Below are positions 45,055 to 54,182 of a stretch of DNA of 64,000 bases, piece after piece. Under the pieces are notes generated by a model. That model saw only the letters and a list, made by a program, of their open reading frames with translations. It ran no database searches and was not told the DNA's origin. Each line of letters begins with the position of its first letter. Position 1 is the first letter of the stretch. Source of the DNA: Neobacillus niacini NBRC 15566. Lineage in GTDB: Bacteria > Bacillota > Bacilli > Bacillales > Cytobacillaceae. The DNA is taken from positions 186,001 to 250,000 of the forward strand of contig NZ_BCVA01000002.1 in NCBI RefSeq assembly GCF_001591505.1, in the 5' to 3' direction. The translations under genes were made by a program, and so were the position numbers.

Positions 45055-45061
45055 TTTTTTT

Positions 45062-45090
45062 AAAGGGAATTATTTAGTTGTGACGAATAA
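45062..45090 (+). promoter_or_regulatory. sigma-H-type promoter of ftsAZ
   Basis: AAAGGGAAT (45062-45070), 11 bp, GACGAATAA (45082-45090). This fits RnAGGAwWW-N11-12-RnnGAATww with one mismatch. In B. subtilis ftsAZ has a sigma-H promoter that raises FtsZ at sporulation onset. Confidence 0.72.
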
Positions 45091-45106
45091 TTTTATAAGA
45101 TATAGG
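45078..45106 (+). promoter_or_regulatory. possible sigma-A promoter of ftsAZ
   Basis: TTGTGA (45078-45083), 17 bp, TATAGG (45101-45106), overlapping the sigma-H promoter. Confidence 0.5.
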
Positions 45107-45180
45107 TATGTACTTGTATATTAAATCTTATGAAATAGAATTGTTGTTCGACTGAAGGAATGCTAAGGAGGTGCCAAAGA

Positions 45181-46467
45181 ATGAACAGCAATGAAATATA
45201 TGTAAGTCTTGACATCGGTACATCCAGTGTAAAAGTAATCATTGGTGAAATTGTCAACGACTCGATAAATATAATTGGTGTTGGAAATGTAAAGTCTGAA
45301 GGACTTCGTAAGGGATCTATCATTGACATCAATGATACCGTTCATTCTATTAAACGTGCTATTGAAGAAGCTGAAAGAATGATAGGAATGGAAATAAGAC
45401 AAGTGATTGTTGGGATTTCTGGCAATCAGGTTGCTCTTGAACCATGTCGTGGAATTGTAGGAGTTTCCAGTCAGAATCGTGAAATCACGAATGAAGATGT
45501 GAGACGTGTTATAGACGAGGCACAAGTTGTATCGATCTCTCAGGATAGAGAAATTATTGGGGTTATCCGTAAACAATTTATCCTTGATGGCAAGGATGAA
45601 ATTAATAACCCATGTGGTATGATTGGTGTCCGTTTGGAAGTTGAAGGAACTCTTATTACAGGTTCCAACGCTATCATAACGAATACGCTGCGCTGCGTCG
45701 AGCGTGCAGGTTTAGAAATTACCGATATCATTCTACAGCCGCTTGCAGCTGGAGAGTACGCACTTTCAAAGGATGAGAAAAACCTAGGCGTTGCTTTAAT
45801 CGACCTAGGCGGCGGTTCCACTACCATAGCTTATTTTGAAGGAGGATTCTTGGCTGCCACAAGTGTAATACCAGTTGGCGGAGACCTCATTACAAATGAC
45901 CTTTCTAAGGTATTACACACTTCAACCGAGGACGCTGAAAAAATTAAAGTGAAATATGGACATGCTTTTTACGATGACGCTTCAGAAGACGAGTTCTTTA
46001 GTGTTCCAATCATAGGAAGCGACCAGCATCAACAATTTAATCAATTATATGTTTCTGAAATTATAGAAGCTAGAATGGAAGAAATTTTTGAATTGATTGC
46101 GCATGAACTGAAACGATTAGGTATCAATGACTTACCTGGAGGGTTTGTATTCACAGGTGGTACTGCAAATATGCAAGGCATATTAGAACTAGCTCAAACG
46201 ATTTTCCAAAGTCCAGTTCGAAAAGCCGTTCCCAACTATATTGGAGTAAGAGAACCTCAGTATACAACTGCGGTTGGTTTGATTAAATATGCTTACAAGA
46301 ATGCTAGATTACCAGGTGGAACACCCGTCGCTTCAGCACCTGTTACTGAACCAATCGAGAAGAAAGTTCAAAAACAACAACAACAGCCAAAAGCAAAACC
46401 AGAAAAACATCCGGAAGATAAGATGTCATCAAAAGTAAAAAAATTCCTTGGTCTCTTTTTCGAATAG
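45181..46467 (+). CDS. ftsA: cell division protein FtsA
   Basis: An actin-like ATPase that tethers FtsZ to the membrane. It has 428 aa. Actin-fold nucleotide motifs are visible: YVSLDIGTSSVKVIIGE (phosphate 1), ALIDLGGGSTTIAYF (phosphate 2) and GFVFTGGTANMQGI (adenosine). The C-terminus MSSKVKKFLGLFFE is the amphipathic membrane-targeting helix, joined by a Gln/Lys-rich linker. ATG 45181 is 7 nt after AAGGAGGTG. Followed by ftsZ after 42 bp. Confidence 0.96.
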   Translation: MNSNEIYVSLDIGTSSVKVIIGEIVNDSINIIGVGNVKSEGLRKGSIIDINDTVHSIKRAIEEAERMIGMEIRQVIVGISGNQVALEPCRGIVGVSSQNREITNEDVRRVIDEAQVVSISQDREIIGVIRKQFILDGKDEINNPCGMIGVRLEVEGTLITGSNAIITNTLRCVERAGLEITDIILQPLAAGEYALSKDEKNLGVALIDLGGGSTTIAYFEGGFLAATSVIPVGGDLITNDLSKVLHTSTEDAEKIKVKYGHAFYDDASEDEFFSVPIIGSDQHQQFNQLYVSEIIEARMEEIFELIAHELKRLGINDLPGGFVFTGGTANMQGILELAQTIFQSPVRKAVPNYIGVREPQYTTAVGLIKYAYKNARLPGGTPVASAPVTEPIEKKVQKQQQQPKAKPEKHPEDKMSSKVKKFLGLFFE

Positions 46468-46509
46468 ACAGACACGAAAAGGATTATCGACGAATTAGGA
46501 GGATTTGTC

Positions 46510-47643
46510 ATGTTAGAGTTTGATACAAATTTAGATTCTCTTGCTACAATAAAAGTAATTGGGGTTGGCGGCGGTGGAAACAACGCAGTAAATCGAATGA
46601 TCGAACATGGTGTTCAAGGAGTAGAATTTATCGCTGTTAATACTGATGCACAGGCACTAAACCTTTCAAAAGCAGAGGTAAAAATGCAAATTGGCTCAAA
46701 ATTAACAAGAGGTCTTGGTGCAGGGGCTAATCCTGAAGTAGGTAAGAAAGCGGCAGAAGAGAGTAAAGAACAATTAGAAGACGCATTACGTGGTGCAGAT
46801 ATGGTTTTTGTTACTGCAGGTATGGGCGGCGGAACGGGTACAGGGGCTGCTCCTGTTATTGCACAAATCGCCCGTGATTTAGGTGCCTTAACAGTGGGTG
46901 TTGTAACACGTCCATTTACATTTGAAGGTAAAAAGCGTTCAAATCAAGCTGCAGGTGGTATTGGCGCTATGAAAGAGGCCGTGGATACATTGATTGTGAT
47001 TCCAAACGACCGCCTTCTTGAAATAGTAGATAAAAGTACCCCAATGCTCGAGGCATTCCGTGAAGCAGATAATGTTCTTCGACAAGGGGTTCAGGGTATT
47101 TCAGACTTAATCGCAGTTCCTGGTCTTATTAACTTGGATTTTGCAGATGTGAAGACTATTATGTCAAACAAAGGTTCCGCACTAATGGGAATCGGTATGG
47201 CAACAGGTGAAAATCGTGCAACTGAAGCAGCTAAAAAGGCGATAAGTTCTCCTTTGTTAGAAACATCTATTGATGGTGCACAAGGAGTTCTGATGAATAT
47301 TACAGGCGGCAGTAACTTGAGTTTATATGAAGTTCAAGAAGCTGCTGATATTGTGGCAACTGCATCAGACCAAGAAGTAAATATGATTTTTGGATCTGTA
47401 ATCAATGAGAACCACAAGGATGAAATTATTGTTACCGTTATTGCTACTGGCTTTAATGAAGAAGTGATTCAGCCTAAGGCAAGTCGTCCAGCATTTGGAC
47501 AAGCCAAACCGCAGCTAAGTGCAGTAAAGCGGGAACAAAAGCGTGAAGAAGCACCACAAGAACCAGTTCGTCAAAACAATGCAGCACAAGAAGAAACATT
47601 AGATATTCCTACATTCCTACGAAACAGGAATCGTAGAAGATAA
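46510..47643 (+). CDS. ftsZ: cell division protein FtsZ
   Basis: The tubulin-like GTPase that forms the Z ring. It has 377 aa. The GTP-binding G-box [12 protein letters not shown] (about 104-115), the T7 loop with NLDFADV (about 207-213) for GTP hydrolysis, a variable linker rich in Gln/Pro/Ala (about 320-360) and the C-terminal peptide [14 protein letters not shown], which binds FtsA and SepF, are all intact. AGGAGGATTTGTC precedes ATG. Terminator follows. Confidence 0.98.
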   Translation: MLEFDTNLDSLATIKVIGVGGGGNNAVNRMIEHGVQGVEFIAVNTDAQALNLSKAEVKMQIGSKLTRGLGAGANPEVGKKAAEESKEQLEDALRGADMVFVTAGMGGGTGTGAAPVIAQIARDLGALTVGVVTRPFTFEGKKRSNQAAGGIGAMKEAVDTLIVIPNDRLLEIVDKSTPMLEAFREADNVLRQGVQGISDLIAVPGLINLDFADVKTIMSNKGSALMGIGMATGENRATEAAKKAISSPLLETSIDGAQGVLMNITGGSNLSLYEVQEAADIVATASDQEVNMIFGSVINENHKDEIIVTVIATGFNEEVIQPKASRPAFGQAKPQLSAVKREQKREEAPQEPVRQNNAAQEETLDIPTFLRNRNRRR

Positions 47644-47648
47644 TACAA

Positions 47649-47682
47649 AAAGGCATGGTCCAAAAGGACCATGCTTTTTTTG
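47649..47682 (+). terminator. terminator after ftsZ
   Basis: GCATGGTCC (47653-47661), AAAA loop, GGACCATGC (47666-47674), then a T run. Confidence 0.95.
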
Positions 47683-47693
47683 TTTAAATTTAA

Positions 47694-47703
47694 TTAGACA
47701 AAA
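47694..47703 (-). promoter_or_regulatory. probable Spo0A box of the spoIIG promoter
   Basis: TTAGACAAAA reads TTTTGTCTAA on the other strand, 9/10 to the Spo0A consensus TTTTGTCRAA. It lies 84-93 bp before the expected transcription start, near the upstream Spo0A site of B. subtilis spoIIG. Confidence 0.55.
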
Positions 47704-47747
47704 TACGTTGTTAATAGTGAAAATTTCTGTTTTTTTGATTACAGAAA

Positions 47748-47781
47748 GTGACACACTTTAGCCCATAAAGTAGGTTATACT
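47748..47781 (+). promoter_or_regulatory. spoIIG promoter with 22-bp spacer
   Basis: GTGACA (47748-47753), exactly 22 bp, TATACT (47776-47781). The B. subtilis spoIIG promoter is a sigma-A promoter with this same non-standard 22-bp spacing, which needs phosphorylated Spo0A. Located about 100 bp upstream of spoIIGA. Confidence 0.8.
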
Positions 47782-47880
47782 TTTTCCTAAACAGAATAAT
47801 AGAAAAGATTGGTAATACACCCTTATGTAAATCCATAAAGCTATTAAATGCTTTTGACATTAAAAGGGGGTAAGGCTTGA

Positions 47881-48819
47881 TTGTCTGTATATTTAGATGT
47901 TATTTGGGCCCTTAATCTGTTATTTGATAGCCTTCTCCTGTATCTATCTGCCATTTTTCTAAAAAGACAAATTCGTATTTGGAGGATAATAGCAGGCGGC
48001 TTTATTGGTTCGTTAATCATAGTATTGTCGTTTACACCAATACATACCTACTCTAACCATCCAATTTCAAAACTGCTATTTTCTGTGTTTATGGTGTTAG
48101 TTGTATTTGGTTATAAACGATTTTCCTTTTTCATTAAGGCTTTAATGACTCTTTATGTAACAACATTTCTCATTGGAGGAGCACTAATAGGAGCACACTA
48201 TTTTGTCCAATTTGATTCTGAAATGTCGACAAAGGTTATGATTGCAAGTGTTACTGGGTTTGGTGATCCAATTAGCTGGCTTTTTGTTCTGTTAGGTTTT
48301 CCAATTGCATGGCATTTTTCAAAACGGAATATAGAGGGCATGGAAATGACCAAGATTCAATTTGATCAGATTGTTAATGTCACCTTAAAAATAAATAACG
48401 AAACTTTTACTTTTAAGGGTCTAGTCGACAGCGGAAATCAGCTTTATGATCCATTATCAAAACTTCCTGTTATGTTTGTTTCAATTAGGAATATGCTAGA
48501 AGGCATGGCCGAACCAATAAAAAAAATGGCAGCTGATCCAGAATCTCTGATTCTAGGAAATCAAGAGTTTCCGGATGATTGGCAAAATAAGCTTAGGATA
48601 GTTCCTTGCCGGGTGGTAGGACAAGAGCACCAGCTTATCGTTGCTGTAAAGCCTGACACAATTATTATTAATACAAAAGGAGAAAATTATTTATGCGAAA
48701 AAGGTCTCGTATCGTTTACTATGCAGCAATTATCTGCTGATGATGCCTTTCAATGCATCGTTCATCCAAAAATGCTCACCGGACCTAGGAAGCATAATGA
48801 TTCGGTGAAAGTAAGCTAA
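47881..48819 (+). CDS. spoIIGA: sporulation sigma-E factor processing peptidase SpoIIGA
   Basis: A membrane aspartic protease that removes the pro-sequence of sigma-E after the forespore signal SpoIIR. It has 312 aa: five N-terminal helices (about 1-155) and a soluble C-terminal protease domain. The catalytic Asp is in [20 protein letters not shown] (about 179-198), and the C-terminal IVHPKMLTG block is present. TTG is used after GGGGGTAAGG. It lies 44 bp before its substrate gene sigE and is transcribed with it. Confidence 0.96.
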   Translation: MSVYLDVIWALNLLFDSLLLYLSAIFLKRQIRIWRIIAGGFIGSLIIVLSFTPIHTYSNHPISKLLFSVFMVLVVFGYKRFSFFIKALMTLYVTTFLIGGALIGAHYFVQFDSEMSTKVMIASVTGFGDPISWLFVLLGFPIAWHFSKRNIEGMEMTKIQFDQIVNVTLKINNETFTFKGLVDSGNQLYDPLSKLPVMFVSIRNMLEGMAEPIKKMAADPESLILGNQEFPDDWQNKLRIVPCRVVGQEHQLIVAVKPDTIIINTKGENYLCEKGLVSFTMQQLSADDAFQCIVHPKMLTGPRKHNDSVKVS

Positions 48820-48863
48820 TATTACTATACTCAGAAAAACATATTTTAGAAGGAGGAACTTGC

Positions 48864-49583
48864 GTGAAAAAATGGAGACTTCGCTTATCCTACTACTGGT
48901 ATAAGATACTAATCAAATTAGGAATAAAAAGTGATGAAGTTTATTATATTGGCGGCAGCGAAGCCTTACCGCCTCCTTTAAGTAAAGATGAAGAAGAGCT
49001 GCTTTTAAATAAGCTTCCAGGTGGAGATAAGGCAGCTAGATCGATATTAATAGAACGCAACCTTAGACTTGTTGTGTATATCGCGAGAAAATTTGAAAAT
49101 ACCGGAATCAATATTGAAGACTTAATTAGTATTGGAACAATTGGTTTAATTAAAGCGGTAAATACCTTTAATCCGGAGAAAAAAATCAAACTGGCTACAT
49201 ATGCTTCCAGGTGTATTGAAAATGAAATCCTGATGTATTTGCGTAGAAACAATAAAATCAGATCAGAAGTTTCCTTTGATGAACCGTTAAATATCGATTG
49301 GGACGGTAATGAATTATTATTATCCGATGTTTTAGGAACAGATGATGATATTATTACAAAGGATTTAGAAGCAAATGTAGATAGAAAATTATTAACTAAA
49401 GCATTACACCAATTGTCTGATAGGGAAAAACAAATTATGGAACTGCGCTTCGGACTAACCAATGGTGAAGAAAAGACACAGAAGGATGTAGCCGATATGC
49501 TTGGTATTTCCCAATCGTATATATCACGCCTGGAAAAAAGAATTATTAAAAGATTAAGGAAAGAATTCAATAAAATGGTTTGA
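48864..49583 (+). CDS. sigE: RNA polymerase sporulation sigma factor SigE (pro-sigma-E)
   Basis: The early mother-cell sigma factor, made as an inactive precursor. It has 239 aa. The N-terminal pro-sequence [40 protein letters not shown] carries the amphipathic membrane segment and the SpoIIGA cleavage region around YYIGG. Region 2 ([38 protein letters not shown]) and region 4 helix-turn-helix ([23 protein letters not shown]) are complete. AGGAGG precedes the start. Confidence 0.97.
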   Translation: MKKWRLRLSYYWYKILIKLGIKSDEVYYIGGSEALPPPLSKDEEELLLNKLPGGDKAARSILIERNLRLVVYIARKFENTGINIEDLISIGTIGLIKAVNTFNPEKKIKLATYASRCIENEILMYLRRNNKIRSEVSFDEPLNIDWDGNELLLSDVLGTDDDIITKDLEANVDRKLLTKALHQLSDREKQIMELRFGLTNGEEKTQKDVADMLGISQSYISRLEKRIIKRLRKEFNKMV

Positions 49584-49685
49584 TATAACAAAAAAAGAAT
49601 TTTTTTCTTTCTGAAAAGACCTTTTAAACTAAAGAAATAATGGTGTTTTTCGACAATCTCGGGCAATCCCTTAAAAAGTACAAGT

Positions 49686-49714
49686 GCATATTTTTCCTGC
49701 TCAAGGAAATACTG
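49686..49714 (+). promoter_or_regulatory. sigma-F/sigma-G-type promoter of sigG
   Basis: GCATA (49686-49690; TGCATA for sigma-G), 14 bp, GGAAATACTG (49705-49714). This fits GyATA / GGnrAnAnT, about 38 bp upstream of the sigG start, and matches the promoter of the CsfG candidate. In B. subtilis sigG is first transcribed by sigma-F. Confidence 0.75.
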
Positions 49715-49729
49715 TTTTTTGTACAGCAA

Positions 49730-49742
49730 CTCCTATGAGGAG
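49730..49742 (+). promoter_or_regulatory. hairpin over the sigG Shine-Dalgarno
   Basis: CTCCT (49730-49734) can pair with AGGAG (49738-49742) across ATG. That stem hides the ribosome binding site GAGGAGGG of sigG, whose start is also a weak TTG. Confidence 0.55.
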
Positions 49743-49752
49743 GGAAAAGGGA

Positions 49753-50532
49753 TTGACTCGAAATAAAGTTGAAATTTGTGGCGTAGATACATCAAAACTT
49801 CCTGTATTAAAAAATGAAGAAATGAGATTACTCTTCAAGCAAATGCAAGAGGGCGATATTACAGCACGAGAAAAACTCGTCAACGGAAATTTACGACTCG
49901 TTCTAAGTGTCATTCAGCGGTTTAACAACCGAGGCGAGTTTGTTGATGATCTGTTTCAGGTTGGCTGTATTGGACTTATGAAATCGATTGATAACTTTGA
50001 TTTAGGTCAAAACGTTAAGTTTTCCACTTATGCCGTACCAATGATTATCGGCGAAATACGCAGGTACCTGCGCGATAACAATCCTATTCGCGTTTCTAGG
50101 TCCTTAAGAGATATCGCCTATAAGGCTCTTCAAGTAAGAGAACGATTAATGAGTGAAACTTCACGGGAACCAACTGCTGAGGAGATTGCCAAAGTATTAG
50201 AAGTCCCTCATGAAGAAATAGTTTTCGCATTAGATGCTATTCAAGATCCAGTATCGCTGTTTGAACCGATTTATAACGATGGCGGGGATCCTATCTATGT
50301 GATGGACCAGTTAAGCGATGAACGAAATAAAGATATCAACTGGATCGAAGAGATCGCATTAAAAGAAGGTATGCGCCGCTTAAATGAGCGGGAAAAGTTA
50401 ATTTTAAGAAAGCGATTCTTCCAAGGTAAAACACAAATGGAAGTAGCTGACGAAATTGGGATCTCACAAGCACAAGTCTCACGTTTAGAAAAAGCTGCTA
50501 TCAAACAAATGAATAAAAATATCCAAAGCTGA
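49753..50532 (+). CDS. sigG: RNA polymerase sporulation sigma factor SigG
   Basis: The late forespore sigma factor. It has 259 aa starting LTRNKVEICGVDTSKLPVLKNEEM, nearly the B. subtilis N-terminus. Regions 2 to 4 are complete: DDLFQVGCIGLMKSIDNFD and KFSTYAVPMIIGEIRRYLRDNNPIRVSRSLRD, and the C-terminal helix-turn-helix TQMEVADEIGISQAQVSRLEKAAIKQM. TTG 49753 follows GAGGAGGG by 8 nt; a longer upstream frame from 49684 would run through the promoter. Ends at a strong hairpin. Confidence 0.96.
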   Translation: MTRNKVEICGVDTSKLPVLKNEEMRLLFKQMQEGDITAREKLVNGNLRLVLSVIQRFNNRGEFVDDLFQVGCIGLMKSIDNFDLGQNVKFSTYAVPMIIGEIRRYLRDNNPIRVSRSLRDIAYKALQVRERLMSETSREPTAEEIAKVLEVPHEEIVFALDAIQDPVSLFEPIYNDGGDPIYVMDQLSDERNKDINWIEEIALKEGMRRLNEREKLILRKRFFQGKTQMEVADEIGISQAQVSRLEKAAIKQMNKNIQS

Positions 50533-50570
50533 AGCTGTCCAAGAGGAAACTGCAAATAGTTGGGACGGTA

Positions 50571-50613
50571 AAAAGGGTGAACGCTACTATAAGTAGCGGC
50601 TCACCCTTTTTTA
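50571..50613 (+). terminator. terminator after sigG
   Basis: A two-part stem: AAAAGGGTGA/TCACCCTTTT outside and CGCTACT/AGTAGCG inside, followed by a T run. B. subtilis has ylmA next; here no such gene follows. Confidence 0.92.
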
Positions 50614-50728
50614 TTTTATGCTGGCAGTCTCCTTAGAAAGGGCAGCTTTATTTTTTATGATAATAACAGATAAAATAACCAAACAAATCATATATTCTCA
50701 ATAGGATAAAAAGGTGGGAGTGAGAGAT

Positions 50729-50998
50729 ATGGTAAAAATATCTGAATTTCAGATTAAAGATGTAGTGAATGTAGCTGATGGAAAAAAGCTGGGTAATATT
50801 GGCGATATTGAAATTAATCTTACTACTGGCAAAATTGAAGCAGTCATCGTTACCGGAAATGGCAAAGTTTTAGGTTTTTTTGGCAGGGAAGAAGATATCG
50901 TGATCCCGTGGAAAAATATTATAAAAATAGGTCAAGATGTAATACTGGTACGATTCAAGGCAATTGAAGAAAGACCTGCAGAAGAAATCGAAGCCTAG
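50729..50998 (+). CDS. ylmC: PRC-barrel protein YlmC (YlmC/YmxH family)
   Basis: An 89-aa PRC-barrel protein, MVKISEFQIKDVVNVADGKKLGNIGDIEINLTTGKIEAVIVTGNGKVLGFFGREEDIVIPWKNIIKIGQDVILVRF, matching YlmC/YmxH sporulation-associated proteins. No catalytic residues are known; the fold serves as a binding module. ATG 50729 is used, behind GGGAGTGAG; an in-frame GTG at 50714 overlaps that site. Confidence 0.9.
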   Translation: MVKISEFQIKDVVNVADGKKLGNIGDIEINLTTGKIEAVIVTGNGKVLGFFGREEDIVIPWKNIIKIGQDVILVRFKAIEERPAEEIEA

Positions 50999-51069
50999 AA
51001 CTCAGTAATATCGACGGTGACCATTTAAACGATTCGTGTTAAACTAGATAAAAACAAATGAGGTTTAGT

Positions 51070-51894
51070 ATGGAACCCTTTGCATATGAGGATCAATCAT
51101 ATTTTTTAATTAAAAATTGGATGGAACAGTATCCTGGGCTCGTTGCTGGAATAACAACTAAGAAAGGCGGCAGCAGTACAGGAGTTTATGAAAATTTTAA
51201 TCTCGGCTTTCATGTAGGGGATCAACTCGAAGCTGTATGCTCTAACAGGGGCCAGTTGGCTAACCTTATTGAATTTCCACTGAATTCCTGGGTAGGTGCT
51301 GAACAGACACATGACACGGTAATTAGAAGAATTATCTTGGAGGACCGTGGTAAAGGTTCGGATTCTTACGAAAGTGGATTTAAAGGGACCGATGGATTTT
51401 ATACGAATGAAGAGGGAATCTTACTAACTCTTTGCTATGCTGATTGTGTCCCTCTTTTTTTTATTTCCCCAAAACACAAGATGATTGGTGCAGCACATGC
51501 AGGGTGGAAGGGAACCGTGAATGAAATTGCGAAGAAGATGGTAGAGAAGTGGGGAGAGGAAGGAATACCTCCGAATCAAATTTTTGCAGTAATTGGTCCA
51601 TCTATTTGTGGAAAATGTTATATTGTTAATGATTATGTAATGAACTTTGTTGAAAATACCCTAGAAGATGTCGAAAAAAAACCATATAATACAATAAAAG
51701 AAGGTCAATATACATTAGATTTACGTGAACTAAATAAAATCATTCTTCTCAAAGCTGGTGTCCCAGAAAAGAATATTCAAATGACTAAACTATGCACTAG
51801 TTGTGACAAATCAGAATTTTTTTCTCATCGCCGAGACCAAGGTAAGACGGGAAGGATGTTAAGTTATATAGGATGGAAGGAGACCTCCGAATGA
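51070..51894 (+). CDS. pgeF: peptidoglycan editing factor PgeF / multicopper-oxidase-like YlmD (YfiH family)
   Basis: A 274-aa protein of the YfiH/laccase-domain family. Homologs act as purine nucleoside phosphorylases or adenosine deaminases, and E. coli YfiH removes wrongly built L-Ser muropeptides. The zinc site is visible as [15 protein letters not shown] and [10 protein letters not shown] (His-Cys-His). [14 protein letters not shown] is the typical N-terminal block. ATG 51070 follows GAGGTTT; the ATG at 51058 adds four residues. Overlaps ylmE as ATGA. The biological substrate here is open. Confidence 0.88.
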   Translation: MEPFAYEDQSYFLIKNWMEQYPGLVAGITTKKGGSSTGVYENFNLGFHVGDQLEAVCSNRGQLANLIEFPLNSWVGAEQTHDTVIRRIILEDRGKGSDSYESGFKGTDGFYTNEEGILLTLCYADCVPLFFISPKHKMIGAAHAGWKGTVNEIAKKMVEKWGEEGIPPNQIFAVIGPSICGKCYIVNDYVMNFVENTLEDVEKKPYNTIKEGQYTLDLRELNKIILLKAGVPEKNIQMTKLCTSCDKSEFFSHRRDQGKTGRMLSYIGWKETSE

Positions 51895-52577
51895 GGGTTG
51901 CAGAAAATCTCTTACATATCAGTCAGCAAATTAGCGAGGCATGTCAAAAGGTAAATCGGACTCCTGATGAAGTGAAACTTATTGCAGTTACCAAGTATGT
52001 TAGTATTGATAGAGCGAATGAGGCTTTGGAAGCTGGAATCATAAATCTGGGTGAAAATCGAGATGACGGGCTTTTGAATAAATGGGAAGTATTAGGGGAC
52101 AAGCCTTTTTGGCATTTTATCGGCAGTCTGCAGACTCGCAAAGTTAAAAATATTATTGATAAGGTAGAATATATACACTCTTTAGATCGCATTTCTTTGG
52201 CAGAGGAAATTAATAAACGTGCAGTGAAAAAGATGAAATGCCTTGTCCAAGTGAATGTTTCACAAGAAGAAACAAAGCATGGTCTAGCTCCTCATGCTGT
52301 TTTAGATTTTATCAAGGATCTTCGTCCGTATGAGAATATTAGCATTGAAGGTTTAATGACAATGGCTCCATTCACGGATGATGAAGAACAGCTTCGAACC
52401 TGTTTTCGAAAGTTAAAGGAGCTCCGTGACGAAATAAAAAATTGTAATCTGGATTATGCCCCTTGTAATGAACTCTCAATGGGGATGTCAAACGATTTTG
52501 AAATAGCCATTGAAGAGGGAGCAACAATGATTAGAATTGGAACTGCACTTGTCGGTGCGGCTGGTGAGGAGGAATAA
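51891..52577 (+). CDS. ylmE: PLP homeostasis protein YlmE (YggS/PROSC family)
   Basis: A pyridoxal-phosphate-binding protein with an alanine-racemase-like barrel and no known enzyme activity; the family keeps PLP and amino acid pools balanced. It has 228 aa. The PLP Lys is in [10 protein letters not shown] (about residue 36), with [40 protein letters not shown] and [29 protein letters not shown] following in order. The QN(KVQE) segment of many homologs is changed to NRDDG. Its start overlaps the pgeF stop; sepF follows. Confidence 0.93.
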   Translation: MRVAENLLHISQQISEACQKVNRTPDEVKLIAVTKYVSIDRANEALEAGIINLGENRDDGLLNKWEVLGDKPFWHFIGSLQTRKVKNIIDKVEYIHSLDRISLAEEINKRAVKKMKCLVQVNVSQEETKHGLAPHAVLDFIKDLRPYENISIEGLMTMAPFTDDEEQLRTCFRKLKELRDEIKNCNLDYAPCNELSMGMSNDFEIAIEEGATMIRIGTALVGAAGEEE

Positions 52578-52578
52578 A

Positions 52579-53016
52579 ATGACGATTAAATCGAAATTAA
52601 AAACATTTTTCTTTTTAGATGATGATTACGATGATAATAATCAGGATGATTATGAAAAGGTTGAACCACCTATAAAACCTCAAAAACCGACTATGAAACC
52701 GCAAAATATTGTTAGTTTACAGAGTGTCCAAAAGGCTTCAAAAGTAATTTTAGTGGAACCAAGAGTATATGCTGAAGCCCAGGATATCACCGACCATTTA
52801 AAAAACCGCCGGGCTGTAGTCGTGAATCTTCAGCGTATTGGCCATGATGAAGGCAGACAAATCGTTGATTTTTTGAGTGGGGCTGTTTATGCATTGGGTG
52901 GAGATATACAAAAAATAGGATCTAGTATCTTTTTATGTACTCCTGATAATGTTGAGATTTCTGGTAATATATCTGAATTAGTAAAAGAACAAGAATTTCA
53001 AGATACGAGGTGGTAA
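52579..53016 (+). CDS. sepF: cell division protein SepF
   Basis: A ring-forming FtsZ-bundling membrane anchor of the divisome. It has 145 aa. The N-terminal MTIKSKLKTFFFLDDDYDD is the amphipathic membrane helix, followed by an acidic/proline-rich linker and a C-terminal SepF domain (KVILVEPRVYAEAQDITDHLKNRRAVVVNLQRIGHDEGRQIVDFLSGAVYALGGDIQKIGSSIFLCTPDNVEI). ATG 52579 follows GAGGAGGAA; the TTG at 52537 lies within ylmE. Confidence 0.95.
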   Translation: MTIKSKLKTFFFLDDDYDDNNQDDYEKVEPPIKPQKPTMKPQNIVSLQSVQKASKVILVEPRVYAEAQDITDHLKNRRAVVVNLQRIGHDEGRQIVDFLSGAVYALGGDIQKIGSSIFLCTPDNVEISGNISELVKEQEFQDTRW

Positions 53017-53022
53017 AAAGAA

Positions 53023-53286
53023 ATGGATATTATCTTTAACGTTTTAATCCAACTACTTGGAATATATAAATGGATGCTCATCATCTATATCCTTCTATCT
53101 TGGTTTCCAAATATGAGAGACTCTCAGATTGGAGCAATTCTTGGTAAATTATGTGAGCCATTTCTAGAACCTTTTAGAAGAATTATTCCACCATTTGGTA
53201 TGATGGATCTTTCTCCTTTAGCGGCTTTCTTTGTTTTATCTTTTGCCCCGCATGGCTTAAGAGTAATACAAAACTTAATTTCTTAA
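53023..53286 (+). CDS. ylmG: YggT family membrane protein YlmG
   Basis: An 87-aa protein with two hydrophobic helices and the YggT signature ILLSWFPNMRDSQIGAILGKLCEPFLEPFRRIIPPFGMMDLSPLAAFFVL. Its relatives are found next to sepF in many Gram-positives and in plastids. Role in division or membrane organisation is inferred. Spacing to sepF is 6 nt. Confidence 0.93.
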   Translation: MDIIFNVLIQLLGIYKWMLIIYILLSWFPNMRDSQIGAILGKLCEPFLEPFRRIIPPFGMMDLSPLAAFFVLSFAPHGLRVIQNLIS

Positions 53287-53315
53287 ATTAACCTATCCGG
53301 TCTGAGGAGTTAAAC

Positions 53316-54089
53316 ATGAATATTTATCAGCATTTTCGCCCGGAGGAACGGGAATTTATTGATCAAGTATTACATTGGAAAGATTATGTGGATACCAGCT
53401 ATACTGCTAAGCTTACCGATTTTCTTGATCCAAGAGAGCAGCATATTTTAAAAGTCTTAATAGGTGAAAATGGAAATATAAAGTATCAGCTTTTTGGCGG
53501 GATTTTATCTAGTGAAAGAAAAAGGGCATTAATTATGCCGGACTACTTGATTCCGACGGAAGATGAATTTCAAATTAATCTTTTTGAAATCGACTATCCT
53601 GTTAAATTTGTTACAATCGAACACCCCCAAGTACTGGGTTCACTCATGTCACTTGGATTAAAACGAGGAAAATTTGGTGACATATTGATAAAAGATGGAA
53701 GAGTTCAGTTTTTCGCTGCTGCAGAAATTAGTGACTACATCAGAAATAATATAGAATCAATTGGCAAAGCCTCTATACGATTAAAAGAGCTGGCACTGGA
53801 TGAGGCAATCAATACAGATGACTTTTGGATAGAACAGGTAATTACTGTTTCCTCCTTAAGGCTCGATACCATTATTTCCGGTATACATAATATCTCAAGG
53901 CAAAAATCACAGCTTTTTATTCAACAAGGATTGGTAAAAGTAAACTGGACCACAATTGAAAATGTTTCTTTCGAATGTGGAGAAGGTGATTTGTTGTCAG
54001 TTAGAGGCTATGGCAGAGTGAAGATTTTGTCTGTTGAAGGAAAAACAAAAAAAGATAAGTGGCGAATTGTTGTCGGAAAACAAAAATAA
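53316..54089 (+). CDS. ylmH: S4-domain RNA-binding protein YlmH
   Basis: A 257-aa protein with an N-terminal YlmH domain (MNIYQHFRPEEREFIDQVLHWKDYVDTSYTAKLTDFLDPREQHIL), a central RRM-like domain (HPQVLGSLMSLGLKRGKFGDILI) and a C-terminal S4 RNA-binding domain (about 180-240, SSLRLDTIISGIHNISRQKSQLFIQQGLVKVNW). S4 proteins of this kind act on stalled large ribosomal subunits; recent work places YlmH in ribosome quality control. Context between ylmG and divIVA is standard. Confidence 0.93.
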   Translation: MNIYQHFRPEEREFIDQVLHWKDYVDTSYTAKLTDFLDPREQHILKVLIGENGNIKYQLFGGILSSERKRALIMPDYLIPTEDEFQINLFEIDYPVKFVTIEHPQVLGSLMSLGLKRGKFGDILIKDGRVQFFAAAEISDYIRNNIESIGKASIRLKELALDEAINTDDFWIEQVITVSSLRLDTIISGIHNISRQKSQLFIQQGLVKVNWTTIENVSFECGEGDLLSVRGYGRVKILSVEGKTKKDKWRIVVGKQK

Positions 54090-54120
54090 ATTTTATTATC
54101 AGCAGGAATTTCCGAAAACA

Positions 54121-54149
54121 TTGTCGAATAATTGCTTATACACTATATA
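54121..54149 (+). promoter_or_regulatory. possible sigma-A promoter of divIVA
   Basis: TTGTCG (54121-54126), 17 bp, TATATA (54144-54149), upstream of divIVA. Confidence 0.5.
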
Positions 54150-54182
54150 CATACAGAAGAAAGATTCTTGGAGGTGGCATCA

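Noticed and set aside
49649..49655. Perfect TTCGACA/TGTCGAA Spo0A-type heptamers (also 54122-54128 and 59740-59746)
   Set aside because: About eight such heptamers are expected by chance in 64 kb of this composition on both strands; only the spoIIG-linked site has supporting context.
48944..49729. A 261-codon open frame antisense to sigE
   Set aside because: It lies fully over sigE and its leader, lacks a ribosome binding site, and its sequence is a mirror of sigma regions; typical antisense shadow.
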